Shown here: piece after piece, positions 17,730 through 27,232 of the stretch | Position numbering within the stretch: position 1 is the stretch's first letter | Layout: the number at the start of each line of letters is the position of its first letter | DNA from: Pseudoalteromonas rubra | Lineage (GTDB): Bacteria; Pseudomonadota; Gammaproteobacteria; Enterobacterales; Alteromonadaceae | DNA: 64,000 nucleotides | Direction of reading: 5' to 3' | Assembly: GCF_001482385.1 (NCBI RefSeq) | Contig: NZ_CP013612.1 | Coordinates: 1,178,001 to 1,242,000 of the forward strand | The notes under the pieces: generated by a model | Database searches by the model: none | Told to the model about the DNA's origin: nothing | The model's input: only the letters and a program-made list of their open reading frames with translations | Program-made: the position numbers and the translations under genes

Positions 17730-17820
17730 AAGGCGGTGGCTATCCCTAGCAGGATCCCCTTGGATCATTGAGTTTGTCTGCCCACAAACTGATTCCAAAT
17801 AAGCCACCGCCTTTTTATTT
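17730..17820 (+). ncRNA. Candidate structured leader or small RNA: three-way junction with a U-tail
   Basis: A perfect 12-bp closing stem (AAGGCGGTGGCT at 17730-17741 with AGCCACCGCCTT at 17802-17813) encloses two hairpins. These are GATCC-CCTT-GGATC (17753-17766) and AGTTTGT-CTGCCC-ACAAACT (17771-17790). The 3' side runs straight into TTTTTATTT, which is terminator-like, 26 bp before the transporter ATG. It may be a small RNA, or an attenuator in the leader of the transporter-kinase-hexosaminidase operon. A small palindromic mobile repeat is the main alternative. The rest of the 17298-17845 gap shows no convincing gene; two short frames there lack homology or a good start. Confidence 0.5.
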
Positions 17821-17845
17821 CTAAGCTCACGATAAGGTAAGACTC

Positions 17846-19108
17846 ATGAAACCCAATTACTCCGTGGTTGCCCTGGTGCTGGTAACCTTCTTTATGGTGT
17901 CGTTTTTCACCAATATTCTCGGTCCGTTGTTTCCGGAACTCATTAAAAGCTTTGATATAGGCCTTACTTTGGCCGGCTTATTCCCTTTCGCCTTTTTTAT
18001 TGCTTACGGCGTAATGTCTATCCCTGCCGGCCTAATGGTACAGCGTTTTGGTGAAAAACGCGTGATGCTGGGGGCTTTTACGCTTGCTGGTGTCGGGGCG
18101 TTATTGTTTGCTGTAGCCCCAGTGTTTGTGGTGGCTATGCTGGCGCTGTTTTTGATTGGTACCGCTATGGCGATGTTGCAAGTCGCCATTAACCCGTTAC
18201 TGCGACGCAGCGGCGGCAGCGCACATTTTGCAGCGTTCTCGGTACTTGCTCAGTTATTGTTTGGCGCGGCAGCCAGTTTGTCGCCCTGGGTTTATGTTTC
18301 ACTGGCCAGTCAGGTACAAGCGCATCCCGCCGATTTTACCTGGATCCCCGCTGCGATGCCCTGGTTAAGTATGTACTGGCTGTTCGCACTGCTAAGTGTT
18401 TTGATGTTGATCTGGATAGGGCTGAGCAGGCTTGAAGCGGTTGAACGAAAAGAAGAAGAGACACTGAGCTGGCAAGCGTGCGTTGGGTACTTTCGTAACC
18501 CTGTAGTGATCCGCTTCTTTTTTGCCATTGTGGCATATGTGGCACTGGAGCAAGGAATTGCCAACTCAATCTCAGTATTTTTACTGACTTATCATCAGAT
18601 TGAGCCGCAATCCAGTGCACAGGTGATCAGTCAGTTCTGGATGATGCTGACGCTGGGGTGTGTAGTGGGGCTAGTGTTGCTCAAACTGTTTGATGCCAAA
18701 CTTGTGCTCATGTTGTTTTGCCTGGGGGCCGCTTTGAGTCTCATTACTGCATTGATTGGCAGTACAGATATCGCACTGTTGGCTTTCCCATTATCCGGGT
18801 TTTTCTTATCTGTGATGTGGTCAGTGTTATTTTCTCTGGCGTTAAACTCTGTGTCGAGTGGCCATGGTGCCGTATCGGGGGTGCTATGTACTGGCATTGT
18901 TGGGGGAGCACTGGCTTCTCCTTTAATCGGCATGCTGGCTCAGCTGAGTGGTTCTTTGCAGCTGGCGTGTTTAGTGCTGCTCTTGCCGCTCGGGTACATT
19001 ACCTGGATAGCCTGGTGGGCACAGCCAATTGTGCGTAATCATACCGTCAGAATGTTCTGGCAAAAGCAAACTCAACTAACAGAGAAACAGGAAGCGGCGG
19101 GTCAATGA
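17846..19108 (+). CDS. MFS sugar transporter, FucP/NagP-like
   Basis: This 420-residue integral membrane protein has about 12 transmembrane segments. The first half shows the FucP-type pattern: FFTNILGPLFPELIKSFDI, PFAFFIAYGVMSIPAGLMVQRFGEK and an IGTAMAMLQVAINPLLR segment. FucP-family proton symporters carry fucose, glucose or, in Alteromonadales, N-acetylglucosamine (NagP). It is the first gene of a tightly coupled operon: its stop overlaps the ROK kinase start by 4 bp. GlcNAc or chitobiose as substrate is inferred from the kinase and hexosaminidase. Confidence 0.87.
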   Translation: MKPNYSVVALVLVTFFMVSFFTNILGPLFPELIKSFDIGLTLAGLFPFAFFIAYGVMSIPAGLMVQRFGEKRVMLGAFTLAGVGALLFAVAPVFVVAMLALFLIGTAMAMLQVAINPLLRRSGGSAHFAAFSVLAQLLFGAAASLSPWVYVSLASQVQAHPADFTWIPAAMPWLSMYWLFALLSVLMLIWIGLSRLEAVERKEEETLSWQACVGYFRNPVVIRFFFAIVAYVALEQGIANSISVFLLTYHQIEPQSSAQVISQFWMMLTLGCVVGLVLLKLFDAKLVLMLFCLGAALSLITALIGSTDIALLAFPLSGFFLSVMWSVLFSLALNSVSSGHGAVSGVLCTGIVGGALASPLIGMLAQLSGSLQLACLVLLLPLGYITWIAWWAQPIVRNHTVRMFWQKQTQLTEKQEAAGQ

Positions 19109-19980
19109 GTAAAATAATATGTGTTGATCTGGGCGGCACTAAAGCACAGGTTGCCCGGGTTGATGAACAAGGTGTTTATGAAGCTCGCCGTTATAGTGTG
19201 CCGGCCTCAGAGACTAAAACGCAGGTTAACGAGTTTATTACGGGCATTATCGCAGAGCAGCTCAGCAATGATTGCTGTGGTATCGCAATAGGTGTGCCCG
19301 GTATGGTTGATCTCAGTAATGGCACAGTACTGGAGACGGTTAATATTCCAGCGTGGCAGGATGTTCCGCTGGCTGCACAATTAACCACACATTTTTCTTT
19401 ACCTGTAGTTGTTAACAACGATGTTAACTGTTTTACTATGGGTGAATATTTTTATGGTCGTCATTACCAGTCAGGTGCCCCTTTTTACCAACCGGTGAGC
19501 AACCTGATGGGCGTGTGTCTGGGAACAGGCCTGGGCGCAGGACTCATTTTTGACGGCCGGCTATACAGTGGCAGGCATTGTGCTGCGGGAGAGTTCGGCA
19601 GTTTTCCCTATCGTGATGGTATCCTGGAACAATATACCAGCGGACAGTTTTTTCTGGAGCGAGGTACAAACGGAGCAGAGCAGGCAATGCTCGCACAGCA
19701 GGGGGATCGCTATGCACAATCTCTGTTCGACGAGTTTGGTAGCCACCTGGGGTTTGCACTGGCTCAGACGCTGCTGGCCTTTGACCCGGATAAAATTGTC
19801 CTGGGTGGATCTGTCAGTAAGTCGTACGACTTGTTTCAGCGCAGTATGTGGAAAAGCCTCGCCGGGCAAACACATCCGGCGTTGTTTAAACAACTCGAAA
19901 TTCAAGTAGGTGAGCTGGAGCATGCCGCGTTGCGTGGCGCTTATAAGTTGTTCCAGGAACAGTTTTCGGAGGGAATATGA
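19105..19980 (+). CDS. ROK-family sugar kinase without the zinc motif
   Basis: This 291-residue ROK kinase has the phosphate-binding DLGGTKAQVA at the N-terminus, GVPGMVDLSNG, NNDVNCFTMGEY and GTGLGAGLIFDGRLYSG. In most ROK kinases the next part is GEIGH followed by a CxCGxxGC zinc cluster. Here it reads GEFGSFPYRDGILEQYTSG, so the zinc ligands are absent, a subtype known among short ROK enzymes. It most likely phosphorylates GlcNAc on entry into the cytoplasm. It overlaps the genes on both sides by 4 bp (ATGA), which indicates translational coupling. Confidence 0.85.
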   Translation: MSKIICVDLGGTKAQVARVDEQGVYEARRYSVPASETKTQVNEFITGIIAEQLSNDCCGIAIGVPGMVDLSNGTVLETVNIPAWQDVPLAAQLTTHFSLPVVVNNDVNCFTMGEYFYGRHYQSGAPFYQPVSNLMGVCLGTGLGAGLIFDGRLYSGRHCAAGEFGSFPYRDGILEQYTSGQFFLERGTNGAEQAMLAQQGDRYAQSLFDEFGSHLGFALAQTLLAFDPDKIVLGGSVSKSYDLFQRSMWKSLAGQTHPALFKQLEIQVGELEHAALRGAYKLFQEQFSEGI

Positions 19981-22556
19981 ACAAGTTTGCTTGCCTGTTA
20001 ATGGCACTATTGGGTGTTCAAACAGCACACGCGGCTACAGCGCCGTTAACACAGGGCGAGTTGAATGTGTTGGCTGACAATCTTCAGATCCGTTATCAGT
20101 TAATTGATTCTATGCCACAGCAGTGTCCGGATCCTGTGAAGCAGTGTTACTTTTCTGAATTACAGCTGCGTTCACCTCAGCGTTATAGTGGCGCTGATTG
20201 GGCCATTTATTTTAGCCAGCTGATGCCAATTTATCAGATTGAATCTGACGTGTTCAGAATTGACCACCTGAATGGCGATTTGCATCGACTGACTCCCACT
20301 GAGCAGTTTGCTGGTTTCTCTGCAGATGAAACTTATAGCGTGCGCTTTTACACAGAGCATTCGCAGATCACCCGCTCTGAGTTTATGCCCAATTATATTT
20401 TAGCCGATCAATCTGAACGGCTGCTCCCTAGAGTGGTCGCCAGTACGCGTTCTGTCCGGGATGAGCAAACCCGGCTGGAACAGCAGCCATACCTGGCAGC
20501 GTTCGAGTCATACCATCAGTTGCGAGTCAGTAATAAAGATCAGACCCCCTGGATGGACGCAGCTTATCTGGCGCAGCACCAGTCTGAACCCGAGCTTCGC
20601 GCTGCGCCAGAGGGGCTGATCCCAACACCCCGCGAGTTTAAAGTGGTATCACAGGGGCGGATCAGTTTGAAAAAAGGAATTCGTTTTGAACTTAAGGGTC
20701 TTGATTTAGCACAGGTTGAAATGGCCGGAAAGCGACTCGCGCAGCTGGGTGTGAAGCAAACTCAAAAAGGTCTGTCAGTGCGGGTCACTGTGGATCCCTC
20801 TCTGCCGATAGCTGCACAGGGGTATCAGTTCAATAGTTCTACTCACTTGATTGATATTAAAGCATCTGATTCCGCTGGTGCCTTCTATGGCGTGCAAACA
20901 TTGGCCGGACTCATGGATTTGAAAACCCACAGTATTCCCAGTGTGGCTATTACTGATGCGCCCCGATATAGGTTTCGGGGGCTGCATATCGACAGTGCCA
21001 GAAACTTCCGTTCCAAGCAATTTGTGTTAGATACCATAGCGCAAATGGGCGCTTATAAATTAAACAAGTTACATCTGCATCTGGCAGATGATGAAGGGTG
21101 GCGCCTCGCTATCGCAGGCCTGCCGGAGCTGACAAAAGTGGGAGGGTTACGCTGTTTAGATCTCAGTGAAATGCGTTGCTTGTTACCACAACTGGGCGCG
21201 GGTACCGGTACTGGTGCGCCACGTAATGGCCACTATTCTCAGCAGGATTACAGTGAAATTCTGCGCTACGCTAAAGCACATCACATTGAAGTGATCCCAT
21301 CGCTGGATATGCCCGGACACTCTCGTGCCGCCATTATTGCGATGGAAGCGCGTTACCGGGCTCTGATAGCCAAAGGCAAAACTGAGGCGGCCAATGAATA
21401 TCGACTGGTGGAAGAAGCGGACGAGACGCGCTATTCCTCCATCCAGCATTACCACGATAATACCCTGAATGTGTGTTTGCCAGCGACTTATCGATTTGTA
21501 AATAAGGTACTGACTGAGCTTCAGCGGATGCATGAGCGTGCTGGTATACCTTTAAAAACGTATCACATAGGTGCTGATGAAACAGCGGGAGCCTGGCTAG
21601 ACTCTCCCGCCTGTAAAGCGCTGAATAAAAAGCAATCTATTGCTTCGATGAATGGATATTTTATTGAAAAAGTGGCGGCCATGGTCGCTGAAAAAGGCAT
21701 CACGGTGGCAGGCTGGAGCGATGGCCTGAGTGATGTGAATCCAGAAAAAATGCCTAAAAATGTTCAATCCAATGTCTGGAGTACGCTTAGCGAACAAGGG
21801 CATAAAGTCGCGCACAAACAGGCTAATCTGGGTTGGGGTGTGGTGCTGTCACTGCCCGATGTGACTTATTTTGACTTTCCTTATCAGTCCCACCCTGAGG
21901 AGCGCGGCAATCACTGGGCCAGCCGGGCATTAGATACCCGTAAAGTATTTGAATTTATGCCGGATAACTTGCCTGTGCATGCGGAGTTTTGGCGAGATGT
22001 GTTGCATCATACCTACAGCGCGGATGACAGTGATTCCGCTCTGAAACCGGACGTTGGCTATACAGGTATGCAGGGACATCTTTGGAGCGAAATGATAAGG
22101 GATGATCTGCAGGCTGAGTATATGCTGTATCCACGCTTGTTGGCTTTAGCTGAGCGTGCCTGGCACAAGCCTGCATGGGCTGTCCCATACCAAGGTGGTC
22201 TGGTATACAGTCGCAACAGTGGCCATTTCAATGATAAAAAGCGACGGTTACGTGAGCAGGACTGGCAACGTTTTGTTGCTTTGCTAGGCTACCGTGAGTT
22301 ACCCAAGTTAACGCGACAGGGTCGTTTTTTCCGAATACCTACTGTAGCTGCAAGTCGCCGTGATGATGGTACGCTGAATATGTTCAGTGAGATCCCCGGG
22401 TTTAAACTCGAAGCACTAATCAATGGTCGTTGGGTAAACTATCACCCAAGGTTGGGTTTTGATTCGGTTGATGCCGTACGAGCTGCATTAGAGGACGAAT
22501 CCCGAACCGGGCGGGCGTTACCATTGCCAGCCCCGGTGGGGCCTGGTAACCGTTGA
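19977..22556 (+). CDS. Family GH20 beta-N-acetylhexosaminidase (chitobiase type)
   Basis: This 859-residue exported enzyme has a signal peptide (MNKFACLLMALLGVQTAHA). A CHB_HEX-like N-terminal domain is followed by a GH20 beta-alpha domain (about 205-320) and the TIM barrel beginning RFRGLHIDSARNF. The catalytic pair is D534-E535 in YHIGADETAG. Other barrel motifs are LHLHLADDEGWR, IPSLDMPGHSRAA and GYTGMQGHLWSE, and the C-terminal beta domain closes the protein. It cleaves terminal GlcNAc from chitobiose and chitin oligomers in the periplasm, feeding the transporter and kinase encoded just upstream. Length agrees with chitobiases of this group. Confidence 0.93.
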   Translation: MNKFACLLMALLGVQTAHAATAPLTQGELNVLADNLQIRYQLIDSMPQQCPDPVKQCYFSELQLRSPQRYSGADWAIYFSQLMPIYQIESDVFRIDHLNGDLHRLTPTEQFAGFSADETYSVRFYTEHSQITRSEFMPNYILADQSERLLPRVVASTRSVRDEQTRLEQQPYLAAFESYHQLRVSNKDQTPWMDAAYLAQHQSEPELRAAPEGLIPTPREFKVVSQGRISLKKGIRFELKGLDLAQVEMAGKRLAQLGVKQTQKGLSVRVTVDPSLPIAAQGYQFNSSTHLIDIKASDSAGAFYGVQTLAGLMDLKTHSIPSVAITDAPRYRFRGLHIDSARNFRSKQFVLDTIAQMGAYKLNKLHLHLADDEGWRLAIAGLPELTKVGGLRCLDLSEMRCLLPQLGAGTGTGAPRNGHYSQQDYSEILRYAKAHHIEVIPSLDMPGHSRAAIIAMEARYRALIAKGKTEAANEYRLVEEADETRYSSIQHYHDNTLNVCLPATYRFVNKVLTELQRMHERAGIPLKTYHIGADETAGAWLDSPACKALNKKQSIASMNGYFIEKVAAMVAEKGITVAGWSDGLSDVNPEKMPKNVQSNVWSTLSEQGHKVAHKQANLGWGVVLSLPDVTYFDFPYQSHPEERGNHWASRALDTRKVFEFMPDNLPVHAEFWRDVLHHTYSADDSDSALKPDVGYTGMQGHLWSEMIRDDLQAEYMLYPRLLALAERAWHKPAWAVPYQGGLVYSRNSGHFNDKKRRLREQDWQRFVALLGYRELPKLTRQGRFFRIPTVAASRRDDGTLNMFSEIPGFKLEALINGRWVNYHPRLGFDSVDAVRAALEDESRTGRALPLPAPVGPGNR

Positions 22557-22569
22557 CCTGGTTAGACAG

Positions 22570-22600
22570 TAAGGGGCTAAATTAGCCCCTTAATTAATTT
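22570..22600. terminator. Bidirectional terminator between the hexosaminidase and amidohydrolase genes
   Basis: A 10-bp perfect stem (TAAGGGGCTA/TAGCCCCTTA, loop AAT) sits between two convergent genes and serves both sides. T-rich flanks are modest. Confidence 0.8.
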
Positions 22601-24341
22601 AACGCCGGTAAATAATTTCGCCATCCAATAGTGTCATTACCACTTGTGTATTGCGGATCTCGTTGGCGCCGGCTTCGAATAGATCGCGGTCAATGACCAC
22701 TAAATCGGCTAATTTGCCCACTTCAATACTACCGACTCGCTGCTCCTGTCGCATCGCATAGGCGCTGTTGAGCGTATAAGCTTCAATAGCTTGCGCCAGT
22801 GAAATGGCCTGTGGTTGACGTGACACCGCATTACTTAAACCGATAAACGGGTTAAACGGGCTGACATTCCAGTCACTCGACAGGGTGAGTGTGGCCTGAT
22901 TGTCGGCCAGGCTGCGAATGGGCACCAGATCCTGGGCTCGATCGGCGCCAATCAGTGGAATGGTGTCAGGCCAGTGGCTCGGGTCAGTGAAATCTCCGGC
23001 GACTTGTGCATCAGCAATCACATTCAGCTTGGCAAAGCGCGGTAGATCAGCAGGATCAACGACTTCCAGGTGTGTGATGCGGTGACGGGCCTGACCATTT
23101 GAGGCATTATCAATGGCATTTAACGCTTCGTGAATACCACGATCGCCAATCCCATGAATGTTAAAGTCAAACCCTGCTGGCTCCAGTGCCTTGATGTATT
23201 TTTCAAGCCGCGCCTGAGTAAAGTAATTGAGGCCACGATTGCCATCCAGCTCAAGCCAATTCTCCAGGTAAGGTTCATGCATGGCTGCGGTGGTATTGAC
23301 TAAAATGCCATCCATATAGAATTTGACCTGATTTACCTGTAACAGCTCAGCTGAGTTGTTCTGATATAAGGATTTGAGTTTGGCAAGCTGAGTGTTGTCG
23401 TCCATTTGCGGATATGCCCATAGCCCAAGCGAAACACGTAATGTTAGCTTGTCTTCATCCGCAACGCGTTGCCAAGTTTCCAGGTGACCGCGTTGCCAGT
23501 AGGTGCGGGCGTCACTGATGGAAGTGATCCCCGCCTTGTTAAGCTCTGGCATGGTGTATTCAAGCAGGCCAAGGTAGTCACTTTGTGCTGCATCTGGAAG
23601 AGACTGCATTGCCAGCTCCATGACCTGGTTTCCGGCATTGTCGTACAAAATACCATTCAGCTGGTTTTGTTCATTGCGACCCAGCACACCCCCAATCGGA
23701 TCTAAGCTTCTTGCTGACAGGCCCGCCAGCTCAAGCGCTTTGCTATTAACCCACATGGAGTGAGAAGTTTGTTCCATGATAATCACAGGTCGGTCTGGCA
23801 CGGCTTCGTCGAGTACCGCCAGTGGTGAGTCGGACATTTCCAATAGGGTCGAGATTTCATGGCCATAGCCAATCAACCAGCTAGCGGTAGGGTGCTGACT
23901 GGCGGCATAAGCCACTTCGTCTATGTATTCCCCTGCCGATGCAGCGGCGGGTACGGTAAATTGGGTGGCTTCAGAAGCAGATTCAAGCGGGTGCATATGC
24001 ACATCGTGAAACCCCGGAAGCATCATTTTACCTTGTAGGTCAATATGCTGTGTTGTGTCACTGATATACATTTGAGCTTCTTCGTTGCTCCCGACCAGGA
24101 CGATTTTATTACCCTGAAGTACCAGCGCCTGTGCCCAGGGTTGCTCGGCATTAACGGTGTAAATTCGCCCGTTGGTGAACACCATGGACGCGCTTTGTGC
24201 TTCGTTAGTTTGCTCAACATTTGAATTTGTTGAAGTTGATGGATTTGTGGTTTGGTTGTTGCTTTGATTGTCAGAGTTACAGCCACTGAGGGCTAAACCG
24301 GCTATCAGAAAACTGCTTGTGATCATCTTTGTTGCTCGCAT
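22599..24341 (-). CDS. Lipoprotein amidohydrolase, YtcJ-like
   Basis: This 580-residue protein has a lipoprotein signal (LIAGLALSGC) followed by a Gln/Asn/Ser/Thr linker of about 30 residues, so it is probably membrane-anchored in the periplasm. The amidohydrolase_3 domain begins FTNGRIYTVNAEQPWAQALV. It has the metal-binding GFHDVHMHPLES, later INHGIGDRG-type (here NIHGIGDRGIHEAL) and HLEVVDP His motifs, and SSDWNVSPFNP near the end. YtcJ-type enzymes hydrolyse amide or ester bonds of varied small molecules; the natural substrate is not known. AGGAG precedes the ATG. It lies convergent to the hexosaminidase gene. Confidence 0.85.
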   Translation of the reverse strand: MRATKMITSSFLIAGLALSGCNSDNQSNNQTTNPSTSTNSNVEQTNEAQSASMVFTNGRIYTVNAEQPWAQALVLQGNKIVLVGSNEEAQMYISDTTQHIDLQGKMMLPGFHDVHMHPLESASEATQFTVPAAASAGEYIDEVAYAASQHPTASWLIGYGHEISTLLEMSDSPLAVLDEAVPDRPVIIMEQTSHSMWVNSKALELAGLSARSLDPIGGVLGRNEQNQLNGILYDNAGNQVMELAMQSLPDAAQSDYLGLLEYTMPELNKAGITSISDARTYWQRGHLETWQRVADEDKLTLRVSLGLWAYPQMDDNTQLAKLKSLYQNNSAELLQVNQVKFYMDGILVNTTAAMHEPYLENWLELDGNRGLNYFTQARLEKYIKALEPAGFDFNIHGIGDRGIHEALNAIDNASNGQARHRITHLEVVDPADLPRFAKLNVIADAQVAGDFTDPSHWPDTIPLIGADRAQDLVPIRSLADNQATLTLSSDWNVSPFNPFIGLSNAVSRQPQAISLAQAIEAYTLNSAYAMRQEQRVGSIEVGKLADLVVIDRDLFEAGANEIRNTQVVMTLLDGEIIYRR

Positions 24342-24412
24342 TGTTGACTCCTCATTGATGCCGATACACTATCAGTAGCATGGTAACCACAAAGTAACAG
24401 TATAGAGGTTAA

Positions 24413-25093
24413 ATGCTGATCTTATTGGTTGAAGACGATGCCGTACTGGCAGCACAAACGATAGACTTTCTCAATGCTGAGGGAATCGAGGTGGATTATG
24501 CCGCAACCTTGAGCTGCGCAAAAGACATTGCAGCGCAAACGGCCACTTTCGATAAATATGATGCGATCGTGCTGGATATGGCGTTACCAGATGGTAATGC
24601 GTTGAGTTTATTACAGCAGTCGTTGGCCGGGTTTGATGCGCCTGTATTGTTTTGCACTGCGGCAACGGATCTGGATGACAAACTGGCTGCTTTTGCGGCA
24701 GGGGCACTGGATTATATGACCAAGCCCTTTGCCCTGCCTGAACTGGCGGTTCGGATTAAGTTGTTGGCGGGCAAGGTAAGCAAACATAATCAAGTATTTG
24801 AGCTTGGCAGCCTGCATGTGGATTTTTCGGCAAAAATTGTCACCCGCGGCAGCCGCACCATCGTTTTGTCGCCCCAGCAATGGCTGCTGCTTGCTTTGCT
24901 GGCGGAGCAGGCCCCCGCACCTGTTTGCAAAGCTCAGATCCTACGCCATGTCTGGCCTGACAGTGAGGTCAATAACAATATGTACAAATCGCTATTGACC
25001 CGGCTTCGGCATAACCTGAGTCGTGACGATGAACCCTCTGTCATACAAACTCTTAAAGGTCAGGGCGTTGCATTAAGAGAGCCGAGTTTATGA
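24413..25093 (+). CDS. OmpR-family response regulator
   Basis: This 226-residue protein has a receiver domain: the acidic pair in LVEDDAVL, phospho-acceptor D55 in IVLDMALPDG, and K in MTKPFAL. A winged-helix DNA-binding domain covers about 130-222, with LSPQQWLLLALLAEQAP and LRHNLSR. It overlaps the kinase gene by 4 bp. The pair forms a two-component system with an unknown signal. Confidence 0.9.
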   Translation: MLILLVEDDAVLAAQTIDFLNAEGIEVDYAATLSCAKDIAAQTATFDKYDAIVLDMALPDGNALSLLQQSLAGFDAPVLFCTAATDLDDKLAAFAAGALDYMTKPFALPELAVRIKLLAGKVSKHNQVFELGSLHVDFSAKIVTRGSRTIVLSPQQWLLLALLAEQAPAPVCKAQILRHVWPDSEVNNNMYKSLLTRLRHNLSRDDEPSVIQTLKGQGVALREPSL

Positions 25094-26271
25094 GGCAAAA
25101 AACACTCAGGTGGTATCTCGTACGATGGTTGTTTGCCCTGTTTGGACTGTTTTCCTTAATTTGGATCTGGGTGGCCAGTCAGGTGTATCACTATGCCTGG
25201 GATGGGACCTCAGAATATTATCTTTATCAGGACCTTGAGGTGGCGTTGTCGGGGCAGTTAATGTTGCCATACCAGGATGGTGGTAAGTTAATGGGTAATT
25301 GGCATGACTTACCCACAGACTATCAGCAAGCTTTACGTCAGCAAGGGCTTGGGCCAGAGGCAAAGGAGCAGGAAATCTCGCAACTGCTGATGCTGTCAGA
25401 TGATTATCTATATGCTCTGCGCTACACAGAAACCGCCTTCGAGCCGCTGTATATTGTTCATCGTATTAGTGGTCAGGATTCGCCAAGTCTGGTGGCGGTG
25501 TTTATTGCGCTGACGCTGGCCTTGTTAATACTCGCTGCAGTGGCCTGGTGGCCAATACACCGGCGTATTGCGCGTGAATCAGGGCGACTGACGGCATCTT
25601 TGCAGAGCGTATCTTTACAGGAGAATGAAACTCAGACGCCGCAATTTGAAGAGCTCTCTTACCACTCCATTCTCGCTGCAACGGATGCGTATGCACAGCG
25701 TTATGCGCAGCAACAGGAACGGCTTTATTCCGCTTTTTTAAGTCATGAACTTAACACGCCGCTGGCTCAAATCCACAATACGATCTCACGTTTTGAGCAA
25801 CTTGATGAACTTCCTTTAGATGCATTACCTTTGCTGACCCAGCTCGAAGAGGCCGGGCAGGATCTGGCGTCGCTGAGTGAAGCCATCTTGTTATTGTGTA
25901 AAGCCGATCAGGTCCGGCTGACGTCAATTGATCTCAATGTATTTTTGCAAACATGGCAACAGCACTGGCAGCAACAGGGGCTCAGGATCACGCTGGAAAT
26001 CCCATCAGAGTCAATAAGTAAGCCTGTGCAGTCGCGTTTGCTGAATTTGCTCCTGGAGCAGATAGGCAAAAATGCGCTGCAACACGGTGAGGGCACGCTC
26101 CGAGTGTCGTTGGACAGCGATGGGATTATCTTCACGAATGGTATTAGCACACAGCAAACGCATCAGGGGCAGGGGTTAGGCACTCGCATTGTGTCACGCG
26201 TGTGTGCTTGTTTTGGCTGGCAGGCACAGCATAAGTCGGGTCAGTATTACACACTGACGATCCAATTTTAA
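25090..26271 (+). CDS. Membrane sensor histidine kinase
   Basis: This 393-residue kinase has a first transmembrane helix near residues 10-30, a periplasmic sensor part of about 110 residues and a second helix near 135-155. The H-box is SHELNTPLAQIH with H219. The ATPase domain has an N-box-like LLEQIGKNALQHGEG and G-box GQGLGTRIVSR. The ATP domain is short but complete. It is the cognate partner of the response regulator just upstream. The sensor part has no domain I recognise. Confidence 0.88.
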   Translation: MRQKTLRWYLVRWLFALFGLFSLIWIWVASQVYHYAWDGTSEYYLYQDLEVALSGQLMLPYQDGGKLMGNWHDLPTDYQQALRQQGLGPEAKEQEISQLLMLSDDYLYALRYTETAFEPLYIVHRISGQDSPSLVAVFIALTLALLILAAVAWWPIHRRIARESGRLTASLQSVSLQENETQTPQFEELSYHSILAATDAYAQRYAQQQERLYSAFLSHELNTPLAQIHNTISRFEQLDELPLDALPLLTQLEEAGQDLASLSEAILLLCKADQVRLTSIDLNVFLQTWQQHWQQQGLRITLEIPSESISKPVQSRLLNLLLEQIGKNALQHGEGTLRVSLDSDGIIFTNGISTQQTHQGQGLGTRIVSRVCACFGWQAQHKSGQYYTLTIQF

Positions 26272-26304
26272 GGATGCTTTAAAACTCAGCACCAGAGAGA
26301 TTGA

Positions 26305-27120
26305 CTACGTCATGCAGGTGCGGGAAAAGCTATGATCACGGTTAAGTGTAATCGCGGGCAAATGAATGACAATGGCTTGCGAGGTAATATAAACGACCCA
26401 GTTGATAGCTCTGATCTGAGGGTAGTAGCCTCGTCCTTCATTGCCAAAGATCCAAAATTGGCCGATAAGTGCATCTGCAACAGTGGCCAGTATCATACCG
26501 AGTGCCAGAATCGCCCTCGGCGTTTTTGGTATATCAGAGCTGATAAGTAAACACAGACCTAACAATGCAGCTTGTGCTATGACTATGGCATAGCCACCAG
26601 TTAAGAGCGTGACATACCAGCCACTGCCAGGTAAGTGCATATGTAAGTAGCTGAATAAGGCCAGCAACGAGGTAATTAGCGTGGCAATCATAAAGTAAAC
26701 TACCTTAGCGCCTGAATAGCCCAGCAAACGCCAGCAGGCGAGAAATAAGAGCAGATAGCCGGGCATAAAAAACCACACAGAGTCTGCGAGGTAATCATGT
26801 TTTACTATGGCACTATGTTGGAAGTAGTTTTGAGTCAGGTTGAAGTTAACAACGTCGCCCGCCAGACAAAGCAGAAGAGAAAACACCACCAGGTTTGAAA
26901 GTGGCCGATAACTGCGTGCGTGTTGATGTTGGCCGATAACTTGTCTTATCATTAAACAATTACACAGCAATAAAGTCAGGGTCAATGCTTCAAAACTTAA
27001 TACCCAGTTGCGTGTTTCACCTACCACAGACCACACGCCGAGCAGAGTGAAAATGAGATCGAGCATGGCGAGTGCGATGATTAAGACACTTATTTTTACC
27101 GTATGCCTGTGGGCAACCAT
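26305..27120 (-). CDS. Multi-pass membrane protein, possibly YhhN-like
   Basis: This 271-residue protein has about eight hydrophobic helices. Two stretches recall the YhhN/TMEM86 (lysoplasmalogenase-like) pattern: VVFSLLLCLAGDVV in the first half, and ALGMILATVADALI followed by NWVVYITSQAIVIHLP near the end. The match is weak and the protein is longer than typical YhhN, so the family is a suggestion only. AAGGA lies before the ATG. It is divergent from the coiled-coil protein gene at 27233. Confidence 0.55.
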   Translation of the reverse strand: MVAHRHTVKISVLIIALAMLDLIFTLLGVWSVVGETRNWVLSFEALTLTLLLCNCLMIRQVIGQHQHARSYRPLSNLVVFSLLLCLAGDVVNFNLTQNYFQHSAIVKHDYLADSVWFFMPGYLLLFLACWRLLGYSGAKVVYFMIATLITSLLALFSYLHMHLPGSGWYVTLLTGGYAIVIAQAALLGLCLLISSDIPKTPRAILALGMILATVADALIGQFWIFGNEGRGYYPQIRAINWVVYITSQAIVIHLPAITLNRDHSFSRTCMT

Positions 27121-27232
27121 CCTGGATCCTTGTTGTTATCTCGGCCTGTTTGTTGAAGGTACAACTTTTAACAGTATTCTCCATGCAAAAGCAATGCTTT
27201 TTGTGTAGATTGCCAGGCTTGAGAGGAAATAT

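Noticed and set aside
17532..17807. Short frames on both strands between the TonB receptor and the transporter
   Set aside because: Neither has a good ribosome-binding site or recognisable protein features, and both run into the structured element.
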